From assembly GCF_014648895.1 (NCBI RefSeq), contig NZ_BMRZ01000023.1, positions 1 to 64,000 on the forward strand: 64,000 bases of DNA, read 5' to 3'. Below, piece by piece: positions 30,463 to 39,020 of this stretch (the first letter of the stretch is position 1; each line of letters starts with the position of its first letter). The DNA comes from Streptomyces tanashiensis (lineage in GTDB: Bacteria > Actinomycetota > Actinomycetes > Streptomycetales > Streptomycetaceae). The notes under the pieces are model-generated. The model did no database searches. It saw only the letters and a list, made by a program, of their open reading frames with translations, and was not told the origin of the DNA. Made by a program: the position numbers and the translations under genes.

Positions 30463-31566
30463 TCACTGAAAACTGAGCCGGTGCGGATGCGCCGGACCGG
30501 CCGGACACGTGTGGACCCGCATCAGCCCGCGCCCGAGCAGGACACCCGTAGGCCGGGCCGACCGGCCGACGCCCGCCGCACCGTCCCGGGCCCGGTCCTC
30601 GACGGGGATCCAGCTCTCCGAGCCGCCGCCCCACTCCCCGGCGTCGACGGTCAGCAGGGGCGGCATCGGCGCGCCGCACTCCCGGCAGTCGACCGGCGCG
30701 GGATCGGTGAGGTGCCAGGAGGCGAAGCCGCCGACCTTCCAGCCCGGGGGGATCGACAGGTCGCCCCGGTAGTCCACCTCGTACGGTTCCTCGTCGCGCG
30801 CGGCGGCCATGGCGGCCTCGTACTCCTCGTACGTCGCGTAGCCCGCCGCCCCGCCGGAGCCGTCCTCCCCCTCGTCTTCCTCTTCTTCGTCCTCGTCGTC
30901 CGCGAGGCTCTCCTCCCACTCCGTGAGGGCCTCCTGGAGCTCCGTGCCCAGCAGTCCCTCGTACTCGTACTCCACGACCTGCTCGGGATGGAGCGCGCAG
31001 ACGTCGGGGACGCACTCCGCCCGGCCCACCACCACCGGCTCCGGCGGATCCGTCAGGAGCTCGGTGACCTCGTCCGAGCGGCGCCACCTCAGCACGACGT
31101 CGATCGTGCGCTCCGGGCCGTGGACCTCGAAGGGGCACCAGAGGACCTGGAGGAGGTCCTGCCCCGGCGGGGTGCGCAGATCCGGGACGTCACGGGCGTA
31201 CAGCTGTGCGACGGCGAGCAGGGGGACGGGGTCCTCGTCGCGCGTCCCCGGGGCGTGGCGTCCCCGGGTCATGCCGTCGAGCGTCCGACGCTCCCCGGCC
31301 GACAGCTCCCGGCCCCGTGCCCCGGCGAGGATGCGTCGTTCGAGCCGTACGTCGGAGAGGAGGTGCCCGGTGTCCTTGCGATGGACGGCGGTGCACATCG
31401 GCCACGGCTCGTCGGCCGGCCAGAGGAAGGGCCCCGCCACCGAACTGTCCGCCGCCGTCGGGCACCCCGGGCGGGGGTGGAGCCGGGTGCTCGTACGCCG
31501 GTGTGCGGCGAGGCCCGGGAACAGGGCCTCGACGTCGACCGGGCGCGCGGGGGTGGTGCGGGTCAT
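30463..31566 (-). CDS. DUF1963/YwqG-like protein with acidic insert
   Basis: 367 residues. The layout GPFLWPADEPWPMC, PVPLLAVAQLYARDVPDL and LLQVLWCPF resembles the DUF1963 (YwqG) pattern of a WP-rich start, an LAQ-type strand and a ligand-pocket fold. Two CxxC-type cysteines (DCREC, near 310) could bind zinc. A striking acidic insert (DDEDEEEEDEGEDG, about 248-261) interrupts the domain. The function of the family is unknown to me. The ATG at 31566 overlaps the stop of the DUF817-like gene (31563-31566), so the two are coupled. Confidence 0.72.
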   Translation of the reverse strand: MTRTTPARPVDVEALFPGLAAHRRTSTRLHPRPGCPTAADSSVAGPFLWPADEPWPMCTAVHRKDTGHLLSDVRLERRILAGARGRELSAGERRTLDGMTRGRHAPGTRDEDPVPLLAVAQLYARDVPDLRTPPGQDLLQVLWCPFEVHGPERTIDVVLRWRRSDEVTELLTDPPEPVVVGRAECVPDVCALHPEQVVEYEYEGLLGTELQEALTEWEESLADDEDEEEEDEGEDGSGGAAGYATYEEYEAAMAAARDEEPYEVDYRGDLSIPPGWKVGGFASWHLTDPAPVDCRECGAPMPPLLTVDAGEWGGGSESWIPVEDRARDGAAGVGRSARPTGVLLGRGLMRVHTCPAGPAHPHRLSFQ

Positions 31567-32381
31567 GCGGTGCTCCGGTGCCGGTCCGTCACTCGTGTCG
31601 CCTGGACGGCCACATCGTATGCGGGCCCGCGGCCGTTCCGTGCGGTCAGGACGAACGTGACCGTGATGAGCAGCGCCCAGGCGCCGAACTTCGCGAGGGA
31701 GACCGGCTGCCAGCCGTCCAGCTGGTCCGGGTAGCTCCAGGCGCCCACGTACGTGGCCGCGTTCTCGGCGACCCAGAGGAAGAAGCCGATCAGCACGAAG
31801 GACAGGGCCAGCGGCATCCGGAGGTCGCTCGCGCCGACCCGGAACCGGACCCAGGTCCCCGCCGTCGCGGCCAGGAGCAGCGCGGCGAGCGCCCAGCGCG
31901 CGTCGGGCAGCCAGTGGTGGCTGAAGAAGTTCACGTACACGGCGCCGGCGAGGACCGCCGTGAGCCGGGGCCGGTAGCCGGTGAGCCGCAGGTCGAACAG
32001 GCGCCAGGCCCGGCAGACGTAACTGCCCAGCGCCGCGTAGAGGAACCCGCCGTACAGCGGCACGCCGCCGAACTTCGTCAGCGCGTCCTCCGGATAGCTC
32101 CACGAGCCCATCCGCACCTTGACCAGTTCGAAGAGGAGGCCGATGGCATGGCATCCCGCGATCACGGCCACGTCCCGGCCGGTGTCCCAGCGGAGCTTCC
32201 ACGCGAGGACGGTGAGCCCGACGCCGTACAGGAGCAGCAGGTCGTAGCGGGCGACCGGCAGTTCGGGCAGCAGGGTCGAGACGGCTATGCCGCCGACGAG
32301 CGCGACGGCGAAGGCGCAGCAGCGCGCCTCCAGGACCGCGAAGCGCAGCAGCTGACGTGTCCCGTGCGAGAGCGTCTTCAT
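31563..32381 (-). CDS. DUF817-type polytopic membrane protein
   Basis: 272 residues with about eight hydrophobic segments and the pattern LLRFAVLEARCCAFAVAL at the start, MGSWSYPE and YVGAWSYPDQ later, typical of DUF817 proteins. Conserved Trp-Ser-Tyr-Pro and HHWLPD motifs suggest a defined pocket within the membrane. The family's function is unknown. ATG 32381 has no obvious Shine-Dalgarno, so the start is moderately sure. Coupled to the DUF1963-like gene downstream. Confidence 0.78.
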   Translation of the reverse strand: MKTLSHGTRQLLRFAVLEARCCAFAVALVGGIAVSTLLPELPVARYDLLLLYGVGLTVLAWKLRWDTGRDVAVIAGCHAIGLLFELVKVRMGSWSYPEDALTKFGGVPLYGGFLYAALGSYVCRAWRLFDLRLTGYRPRLTAVLAGAVYVNFFSHHWLPDARWALAALLLAATAGTWVRFRVGASDLRMPLALSFVLIGFFLWVAENAATYVGAWSYPDQLDGWQPVSLAKFGAWALLITVTFVLTARNGRGPAYDVAVQATRVTDRHRSTA

Positions 32382-32504
32382 GGCGGGAGGGACGCCGGAG
32401 CACCCACGATCGGTTCGCCGGGCCGGCGGGGCCGCCCGTCCGCGCCCCGGCTGCGGTGCCGGGTCGGGAGGTCGCCCGGCGCCCGTAGGCGCCCGTGACG
32501 GAAC

Positions 32505-32550
32505 GGCGGCGCGCCGCACCTTCCGGGTGGGAGGTGCGGCGCGCCGCCGT
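32505..32550. terminator. Terminator of the GAPDH gene
   Basis: Perfect 18-bp inverted repeat (32505-32522 and 32533-32550, arms CGGCGGCGCGCCGCACCT / AGGTGCGGCGCGCCGCCG) with a 10-nt loop, 19 nt after the GAPDH stop on the minus strand. Confidence 0.85.
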
Positions 32551-32568
32551 GCGCCGGGAAGCCGGAGG

Positions 32569-34014
32569 TCAGACCGCCGGGGACGGGAAGGTCGGGTACT
32601 CCACGCCGGAGACGTGCTGGACGACCCGGATGACCTGGCACGAGTAGCCGAACTCGTTGTCGTACCACAGGTACAGGATCGCGTTGTCGCCGTCGACCTT
32701 GGTCGCACCGGCGTCGACGATGGACGCGTGGCGCGAGCCGACGAAGTCCATAGAGACGGCGTCGGGGGCCGTGGTGAAGTCGATCTGGCGCTTCAGCGGC
32801 GAGTGCAGCGAGACGTCGCGGAGGTACTCCAGGACCTCCTCGCGGGTGGTCTCGCGGCCCAGGCGCAGGCTCAGGATCGCGATCGAGACGTCCGGGACGG
32901 GGACGCGGATCGAGCTGCCCGTGATCGGGGCCTTCAGCTCCGGCAGCGCCTTGGCGACGGCCGAGGCGGCACCGGTCTCGGTGATCACCATGTTGAGCGG
33001 CGCGGAACGGCCGCGGCGGTCGGCCTTGTGGTAGTTGTCCAGGAGGTTCTGGTCGTTCGTGAACGAGTGGACCGTCTCCACGTGGCCGCGCAGCACGCCG
33101 TACTCGTCGTCCATGGCCTTGAGCGGCGGGACGATCGCGTTCGTGGTGCAGGAGGCGCAGGAGATGACCTGCTCGTCCGGCTTGATCGTGTCGTGGTTCA
33201 CACCGTGCACGATGTTCGGCACGTCGCCCTTGCCGGGCGCGGTGAGGACGACCTTGTCGATGCCGGGGCGCAGGTGCTTGGAGAGGCCCTCGCGGTCCCG
33301 CCACTTGCCGGTGTTGTCGATCAGGATGGCGTTCTCGATGCCGTACGCCGTGTAGTCGACCTCGGAGGGGTCGTTGGCGTAGATCACCTTGATCGTGTTG
33401 CCGTTGGCGACGATGGTGCTGTTCGCCTCGTCGACCGTGATCGTGCCCTGGAACTGGCCGTGGATGGAGTCACGGCGCAGCAGCGAGGCGCGCTTCACGA
33501 GGTCCTGGTCGCCGCCGCCGCGGACGACGATCGCGCGCAGGCGCAGACCGTTGCCGGAGCCGGCCTTCTCGATGAGGAGGCGGGCGACGAGGCGGCCGAT
33601 GCGGCCGAAGCCGTAGAGGACGACGTCGCGGCCGTCACGGCGCTCGATCTTGTTCTCACCGGTGGCGCCGGCGACGGCCTCCGCGGTGAACTCCGCGACC
33701 GAGAGACCGCGGTCGTCGGTCTTGTAGTCGGCGGCGAGCACACCGATGTCGATCTGGCAGGGGCCCAGGTCGAGGGTCGTGAGCGTCTGGAGGAACGGCA
33801 GCGTCTCGGTGACGGAGAGCTCCTCGCCGTCGATCTGCCGGGCGAAGCGGTGGGTCTTGAGGATGCTGACCACCGACTTGTTCACCAGGGAGCGGCTGTG
33901 GACCAGGACGGTGACGTCCTGCTCCCGGTGCAGCTTCCCGATGATCGGGATCATCGACTCCGCGATCTCCTCGCGGTTCTTCCAACTGGTGAACGAGTCG
34001 TCATTGACAGTCAC
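32569..34014 (-). CDS. gap: Glyceraldehyde-3-phosphate dehydrogenase, long form
   Basis: 481 residues, about 125 longer than housekeeping GAPDH (about 335). The extra N-terminal part (1-125) is helical and charged. The NAD-binding GFGRIGR is at 135-141 and the catalytic Cys289 sits in SCASCTTNA, with the partner His in ETVHSFTNDQ. The second domain is complete (WYDNEFGYS near the end). It oxidises glyceraldehyde 3-phosphate to 1,3-bisphosphoglycerate or runs the reverse reaction. The extended form is known as a second GAPDH class in actinobacteria and other bacteria. No pgk or tpi neighbour, so it is not the glycolytic operon copy. GTG 34014 is the annotated start; GAAAGA upstream is a weak ribosome-binding site. 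The A+T-rich upstream region has a TTGAT-ATCAA palindrome. Confidence 0.93.
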   Translation of the reverse strand: MTVNDDSFTSWKNREEIAESMIPIIGKLHREQDVTVLVHSRSLVNKSVVSILKTHRFARQIDGEELSVTETLPFLQTLTTLDLGPCQIDIGVLAADYKTDDRGLSVAEFTAEAVAGATGENKIERRDGRDVVLYGFGRIGRLVARLLIEKAGSGNGLRLRAIVVRGGGDQDLVKRASLLRRDSIHGQFQGTITVDEANSTIVANGNTIKVIYANDPSEVDYTAYGIENAILIDNTGKWRDREGLSKHLRPGIDKVVLTAPGKGDVPNIVHGVNHDTIKPDEQVISCASCTTNAIVPPLKAMDDEYGVLRGHVETVHSFTNDQNLLDNYHKADRRGRSAPLNMVITETGAASAVAKALPELKAPITGSSIRVPVPDVSIAILSLRLGRETTREEVLEYLRDVSLHSPLKRQIDFTTAPDAVSMDFVGSRHASIVDAGATKVDGDNAILYLWYDNEFGYSCQVIRVVQHVSGVEYPTFPSPAV

Positions 34015-34064
34015 AAGATTATCTTTCGAGCTAGGCGGCGCTCATATGGTAACCCCCGGCCCGT

Positions 34065-34076
34065 TTGATCAATCAA
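34065..34076. promoter_or_regulatory. Inverted repeat upstream of GAPDH and AfsR-like genes
   Basis: TTGAT-CA-ATCAA, 5-bp arms, about 50 bp before the GAPDH start and 76 bp before the divergent regulator. Possible operator; also overlaps TTGAT-type -35 elements. Confidence 0.3.
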
Positions 34077-34151
34077 GGGGTGCCGAACCGTACGATGGGG
34101 CGGTCGGGATCCGCCGCAGGCGGGCGGGCCCGCCTACCTTGATGCGGGGGC

Positions 34152-37127
34152 ATGGTGGTGAAGTTCGGGCTGCTCGGACCACTCGTCGTCCACGACGGGA
34201 CGGACCCGCGGCCGGTGACCGGCCCCAAGGTGCGCGTCCTCCTCGCCGCACTGCTGCTCCAGGCCAACCGGACGGTCTCCCGGGACGCCCTCAAGGAAGC
34301 CCTCTGGGGCGCCTCGGTCCCCGCCAGCGCCGACGCCGCCCTCGCCAACCACCTCACCCGGCTCCGCCGCGTCCTCGCCGCCGTCGACGGTGGGACGGGC
34401 GAGCGGCTGCGGACCGTCGCCCCCGGCTACCAGCTGATCGTCCACGAGGGCGAGCTCGACGCCGCCGCCTTCGAGGACCGGGTCCGGGCCGTCCGGCAGG
34501 CCCACCGGCGGGAGGACTGGGAGGCGGTCCGCCGGGAGACCGACCTCGCCCTCGCCCTGTGGCGCGGCACCCCCCTCGCGGACCTCGCCCCCTTCGCCGA
34601 GACCGAGGCGCCCGCGCTCCGGGCCCACCAGCTCGCGGAGGCGCGCCTCCAGGCCCTGGAATGGAGCTTCGACGCCGAGCTGAGCCTCGGCCGCCACCAC
34701 GAGGCCGTCGCCCCGCTGACCACCCTGGCGGGGGAGCACCCGCTGCGGGAGGGCTTCCACCGGCGGCTGATGCTCGCCCTGCACCGCTCCGGCCGGCAGG
34801 CCGAGGCCTTCGCCGTCTTCCACCGGCTGCGCCGGAACCTGGTCGACGAGCTCGGCACGGAACCCGGGGCCGCGGTCCAGGAGGCCCACGCGGAGCTGCT
34901 CGCGGGAGAACCCGCGCCGCGCCCCCGCCCGCGCGCCGACACGGCCCGGCCACCGTTCCAGCTGCCCTGCGAGGGGGACGCCTTCACGGGCCGGGAGGCC
35001 GAGGCGGCGGCCGTACGGGCACTCCTCGTGGGGGCCGAGGGCGGTGAGGACGGTACGGGTCGGGGCGCGGGTCACGGCTCGGCAGGCGAGCGAGGCACAG
35101 GTGCGGACGCCCGCTCCGGGTCCGGGTCCGCCCGGGTCCGGGCCGTCGTCGTCTCCGGCATGGGAGGCGTCGGCAAGACCGCCCTCGCGGTGCACGTCGC
35201 GCACCGGGTGCGCGAGGCGTTCCCCGACGGCGCCCTCTACGCCGACCTGCGCGGCTACTGCGTCGGCGGGGCGCGCACCGCCCACGAGCTGCTCGCCCGG
35301 TTCCTGTCCGACCTGGGGGTCCATCAGGACGCCCTGCCCGAGGACACCGACGACCGCCCCCTCCTCCTCCGCTCGGCGCTCGCGGAGCGCCGCGTGCTCC
35401 TGGTCCTCGACAACGCGCGCAACACCGCCCACGTGGCACCCCTGCTGCCCGCCGGCGGGCCCAGCGCCGCCCTGATCACCAGCCGTCAACTGCTCGCCGG
35501 CCTGCCGGGCTCCGCCAAGGTCCCGCTGTCCCCGCTGCCGGAGCCCGACCAGCACGCGCTGCTCGCCAAGCTCGCCGGCGCCGAGCGGGTGGCGGGCGAG
35601 CCCGAGGCGCTGGCCGGCATCATGGCCGCCTGCGGAGGCCTGCCGCTGGCCCTGCACATCGTCGGCGGACGGCTGGCCTCCCGGCCCTCCTGGCCGCTCG
35701 CGCTCCTGGCGAAACGGCTCACCCCCCACCAGGGCCGGCTCGACACCCTGGCCATGGGGGACTTCGACGTCCGGCGCACCTTCGCCATGAGCTACGTGGC
35801 CATGCGGGACAGCGACCAGCCCCTGGAACGCGAGGCCGCACGGGCCTTCCTGCTCCTGGGACGGGTGTGGTCGGCCCACGCGGTGACCCCGCAGTCCGCC
35901 GCGGCGCTCCTCGACGTCACCGAGACCCGGGCCGCCGCCGTCCTCGACGTCCTCGCCGACGCCCACCTCGTCCTCAACCCCGAGCCCGACCGGTACCTGC
36001 TGCACGACCTGCTCGGCGAGTACGCGGCGCAGCGGGAGGAGGAGGACGGCGAGGCGGAGCCCACCACGGCCCTGGTCCGGCTGCTCTCCTGGTACGCGGC
36101 GGCCCTCGCGGCCGCGACGCGGGCGGCCACCGGCGAGACGCAGTCCCCGCCGCCCCTCGAAGGGGAGGCCGTACGGAAGCTGTCGCTGCCCGAGTTCGCG
36201 GACGACGACGAGGCGATCCGCTGGACCGCGAGGGAGCTGCCGGCCGTCCGGGACGCCCTCACGCGTGCGGGGGAGCTCGGCCGCTCCGACCTCGCCTGGC
36301 GGCTCGCCGTGGGCCTCTTCGGCCATGCGACCACGCACTGGTGGACGGGGGAGTGGGACGCCTGCCTGGAGCAGGCCATGGAGATCGCGCGGGCCCACGA
36401 CGACCGGCTCGGGCAGGCCTGGCTGCACCGGCGCACGGCCGTCGCGCACGGCATGGCCTACCGCAACGAGGCCTGTCTGGAGCACCTCCGGATCGCCCTG
36501 GACCTCTTCACCGAGCGCGGGGACCTCGCTGCCCAGGCGTCGATCCTCGGCAACATGGCGGCGGTGCACCTCCAGTGCGAGGACTCCGCGCAGGCCCTCG
36601 TCCACGCCGAGCGTTCGCGCGACCTGTACCGCCGGGTCGGGAACACCCGGGGCGAGGTGCTCGCCCTCACGCGGATGGCGGACGTCCACCGGCTGCGCGG
36701 CGAACCGGAGTCGGCGGCCGCGGACTTCCGCCGGGTCGTCGAGCTGCTCAGAGGGACCGGCCACGGGGCGGTTCTCGCGACCAGCCTCACCGGCTACGGC
36801 GACGTGCAGCGCGTCCTCGGGCACCGCGACGAGGCGTTCGAGGCCCTGGCCGAGGCGCTCTCCATCCGGCTCCGCATGAACGACCAGGGCGGTACGGTCG
36901 ACTGCCTCGTCGTCACCGCCCGGGCCCACCACCACTTCGGGGAGTGGGCCGCCGCCCACGAGACCTGGGAGTGGTGCCTGGAGCTCGCGCGCCGGCACCG
37001 GCTCGACCAGCGGATCGACGAGTGCCTGGACGGCCTGAAGGCCCTAGCGTCCCAGGCCCTCGCGGACGGGACTCCCCGGGAAGCACCGACCGCGTCCCCA
37101 CCCCCGCCTGCCCCCGACACCCCGTGA
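34152..37127 (+). CDS. AfsR-like regulator (SARP DNA-binding, BTAD, NB-ARC, TPR), second copy
   Basis: 991 residues. Winged helix about 3-85 (KFGLLGPLVVHDG, VSRDALKEALWG), activation domain 95-240 (ending LVDELGTEPG), NB-ARC with P-loop GMGGVGKTAL near 335 and LLVLDNA as Walker B, and TPRs about 720-960. Same class as the protein at 19272-22412 but in a different setting and with a different linker (Gly/Ser/Arg-rich, 300-330). It probably activates secondary-metabolite or developmental genes; no biosynthetic cluster touches it here. ATG 34152 follows CGGGGGC; GTG 34155 or 34158 are close alternatives. Divergent from GAPDH. Confidence 0.9.
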   Translation: MVVKFGLLGPLVVHDGTDPRPVTGPKVRVLLAALLLQANRTVSRDALKEALWGASVPASADAALANHLTRLRRVLAAVDGGTGERLRTVAPGYQLIVHEGELDAAAFEDRVRAVRQAHRREDWEAVRRETDLALALWRGTPLADLAPFAETEAPALRAHQLAEARLQALEWSFDAELSLGRHHEAVAPLTTLAGEHPLREGFHRRLMLALHRSGRQAEAFAVFHRLRRNLVDELGTEPGAAVQEAHAELLAGEPAPRPRPRADTARPPFQLPCEGDAFTGREAEAAAVRALLVGAEGGEDGTGRGAGHGSAGERGTGADARSGSGSARVRAVVVSGMGGVGKTALAVHVAHRVREAFPDGALYADLRGYCVGGARTAHELLARFLSDLGVHQDALPEDTDDRPLLLRSALAERRVLLVLDNARNTAHVAPLLPAGGPSAALITSRQLLAGLPGSAKVPLSPLPEPDQHALLAKLAGAERVAGEPEALAGIMAACGGLPLALHIVGGRLASRPSWPLALLAKRLTPHQGRLDTLAMGDFDVRRTFAMSYVAMRDSDQPLEREAARAFLLLGRVWSAHAVTPQSAAALLDVTETRAAAVLDVLADAHLVLNPEPDRYLLHDLLGEYAAQREEEDGEAEPTTALVRLLSWYAAALAAATRAATGETQSPPPLEGEAVRKLSLPEFADDDEAIRWTARELPAVRDALTRAGELGRSDLAWRLAVGLFGHATTHWWTGEWDACLEQAMEIARAHDDRLGQAWLHRRTAVAHGMAYRNEACLEHLRIALDLFTERGDLAAQASILGNMAAVHLQCEDSAQALVHAERSRDLYRRVGNTRGEVLALTRMADVHRLRGEPESAAADFRRVVELLRGTGHGAVLATSLTGYGDVQRVLGHRDEAFEALAEALSIRLRMNDQGGTVDCLVVTARAHHHFGEWAAAHETWEWCLELARRHRLDQRIDECLDGLKALASQALADGTPREAPTASPPPPAPDTP

Positions 37128-37139
37128 CCGGCGTCCCTC

Positions 37140-37781
37140 TCACCGGGCCGCGGCGCGCCGCTCCCTGATGCCGGCCAGGCGCGCCTCAAGGGCCGCCCGG
37201 CGTTCGGGCCACTCCCCGGCGATGATCGAGAAGACGGCGGAATCGCGGAGACGGCCCTCCTCGCCCGGGGCCCAGGAGCGGGTGATGTTCCGCAGGACGC
37301 CCTCGAAGCTCGCGCCGACGGACGCGATCGCCGCCCGCGAGCGGGCGTTGCGGGCGTCGGTCCTGAGGTCGACCCGGGCCACCTCCCAGCTCTCGAAGGC
37401 GTGCCGGAAGAGCAGGTACTTGGCCTCGGCGTTCACCCCGGTGCCCTGGGCCGAGGCCGCGAGCCAGGTGTAGCCGATCTCGACCGCGCACAGGCCCTCC
37501 CCGGAGGGCCAGGGACGCGGATCCAGGAAGGCGGTGGCGCCGACGACCCGGCCGTCGGCCGGGTCGACCTGTGCGTACGGGACGACCGTGCCGTCGGCGG
37601 CGCGGCCCAGCTGCGCGTCGACGTACGCCCGGAACTCGTCCCGGCCCGGCACCCACGTGTAGCCGTACGAGTCCCGTTCCTCCCCCGCCGCCTCCGCCAG
37701 CCCGGCGGCGTGGTGGTGCCCCAGCGGCTCCAGGCGCACGAACGCGCCCTCCAGAACCGGCCCTTCCCCCGTGAACCCCAT
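37140..37781 (-). CDS. GNAT-family N-acetyltransferase (RimJ/RimL type)
   Basis: 213 residues. The N-terminus LEGAFVRLEPLGHHH, central EIGYTWLAASAQGTGVNAEA (acetyl-CoA-binding motif A region) and ARVDLRTDARNARSRAAI are typical of RimJ/RimL-like GNAT enzymes that acetylate protein N-termini or small amines. The substrate is unknown. ATG 37781 has GGGTTCACGGGG upstream. It converges on the AfsR-like gene; the stops are 12 bp apart. Confidence 0.9.
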   Translation of the reverse strand: MGFTGEGPVLEGAFVRLEPLGHHHAAGLAEAAGEERDSYGYTWVPGRDEFRAYVDAQLGRAADGTVVPYAQVDPADGRVVGATAFLDPRPWPSGEGLCAVEIGYTWLAASAQGTGVNAEAKYLLFRHAFESWEVARVDLRTDARNARSRAAIASVGASFEGVLRNITRSWAPGEEGRLRDSAVFSIIAGEWPERRAALEARLAGIRERRAAAR

Positions 37782-37882
37782 GAATGCGCACTCCGTGACG
37801 TGTCGAGACGGCGAAGATCGTTCGATCGGGGTGCAGGGTCGCAGAGCGGGTGCCCTGACGGCACCTCATTTCCGCGGGACGG

Positions 37883-38914
37883 TCACGGGAAGGCGAGGGC
37901 GCGGAAGACCTCTCTAACCCGGGCCAGCGGGCCGGGGTCGCGGGTGAGACGGAGCCGGTTGGTGAGCAGGACGGCCCAGCGGCCGCGGGTGGGCGAGACC
38001 CAGAGGGCCGTGCCGGTGAAGCCGAAGTGCGCCCAGACGTCGTCCGCCGGCTCCGTGCCGGGTGCCGGATGCCAGAAGAGGCCGCGCGGCGGGAGGAGCC
38101 GGCCGGTGCGGACGCGCAGCGACGCGGCGGTCCACTCGGCGGAGAAGCCGCCGGGCACCGGATCGAGCACGTGCCGCAGGAAGCGGCCGACGTCGGCGGT
38201 GGTCGTGAAGACGCCCGCGATCCCGCAGGCGCCGCCGAGCAGCCGGGTCGAGAAGTCGTGGACGGTGCCCCGGAGCGGCGCGCCGCTCTCCTCGTCGTAC
38301 TCGGTGGGCGCGCACCGCTCCCTCGCCCCGGCGGGCATCGGCCCGTAACGGGTCTCCGTCATGGCGAGGGGCGTCCAGACCCGGTCCCCGGCGAGTCGGG
38401 TGAGCGGCTGCCGGGTGAGGTGCTCGGCGAGGTAGCCGAGGATCAGCGCCGCCCGGTCGGTGTACGCGACGGCCTCGCCGGGCCGGTGCCGGAGCGGCTC
38501 GGCGAGGACGCCGTCGCGGACGTCCTGCGGATCGGAGCCGTAGAGGTGCCGGAGGTTGGCGCGGAGCGGCAGGCCCGCCGTGTGGGTGAGGAGGTGCTGG
38601 GCCGTGGCCCCGGCGAGCGGGCGGCCCGCGGCCTCGTGCCAGTACGAGCCGAGCGGGGCGGTCAGGTCGAGCTTCCCGGCGTCGACGAGGGTGCCGACGA
38701 CGGCCCAGACCGCGAGGATCTTGGTGAGGCTCGCGACGTCGAAGAGCGTGTCGGGGCGGGTGGGAGCCCCGGGGCGCGCCGGGTCGAGCAGCCCGACCGC
38801 CCCCGACGACAGGGTCGCGCGGGCGTCGCCCACGGCCCATGCGGCGCCCGGGTACGTGCCGGCGCGGGCGGCCTCGTCGAGGAGCCGCTCGAAGGGGTCG
38901 CTGCGCTGTGCCAA
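37883..38914 (-). CDS. Serine hydrolase, beta-lactamase class C/penicillin-binding type
   Basis: 343 residues. Nucleophile motif SLTK (SxxK, near 62-65), Tyr motif YTD (near 146-148, in place of YxN) and HFGFTGT near 300 (HxG box) mark the class C beta-lactamase/DD-peptidase/esterase superfamily. No signal peptide is visible, so it is probably a cytoplasmic esterase or D-amino-acid-type hydrolase rather than a resistance enzyme. It sits alone downstream of the VanW terminator. Confidence 0.9.
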   Translation of the reverse strand: MAQRSDPFERLLDEAARAGTYPGAAWAVGDARATLSSGAVGLLDPARPGAPTRPDTLFDVASLTKILAVWAVVGTLVDAGKLDLTAPLGSYWHEAAGRPLAGATAQHLLTHTAGLPLRANLRHLYGSDPQDVRDGVLAEPLRHRPGEAVAYTDRAALILGYLAEHLTRQPLTRLAGDRVWTPLAMTETRYGPMPAGARERCAPTEYDEESGAPLRGTVHDFSTRLLGGACGIAGVFTTTADVGRFLRHVLDPVPGGFSAEWTAASLRVRTGRLLPPRGLFWHPAPGTEPADDVWAHFGFTGTALWVSPTRGRWAVLLTNRLRLTRDPGPLARVREVFRALAFP

Positions 38915-38939
38915 GGCGTGCCTCCGGCGGCCGGGGAGG

Positions 38940-38985
38940 TTCGGAGCGCGGCCCGTCGAGGGGGGTCGACGGGCCGCGCTCCGAA
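38940..38985 (-). terminator. 20-bp perfect hairpin after the VanW gene
   Basis: Arms 38940-38959 and 38966-38985 are perfectly complementary over 20 bp (TTCGGAGCGCGG... to ...CCGCGCTCCGAA) with a G6 loop, 36 nt after the VanW stop on the minus strand and just before the serine hydrolase gene. Confidence 0.85.
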
Positions 38986-39020
38986 GTCATGCCCCGGCCG
39001 TACGGGAAGACACCCTTCCG

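Noticed and set aside
37883..38914. Secreted beta-lactamase
   Set aside because: Motifs fit the superfamily but there is no signal peptide and the Tyr motif is YTD, so an esterase or peptidase is as likely.
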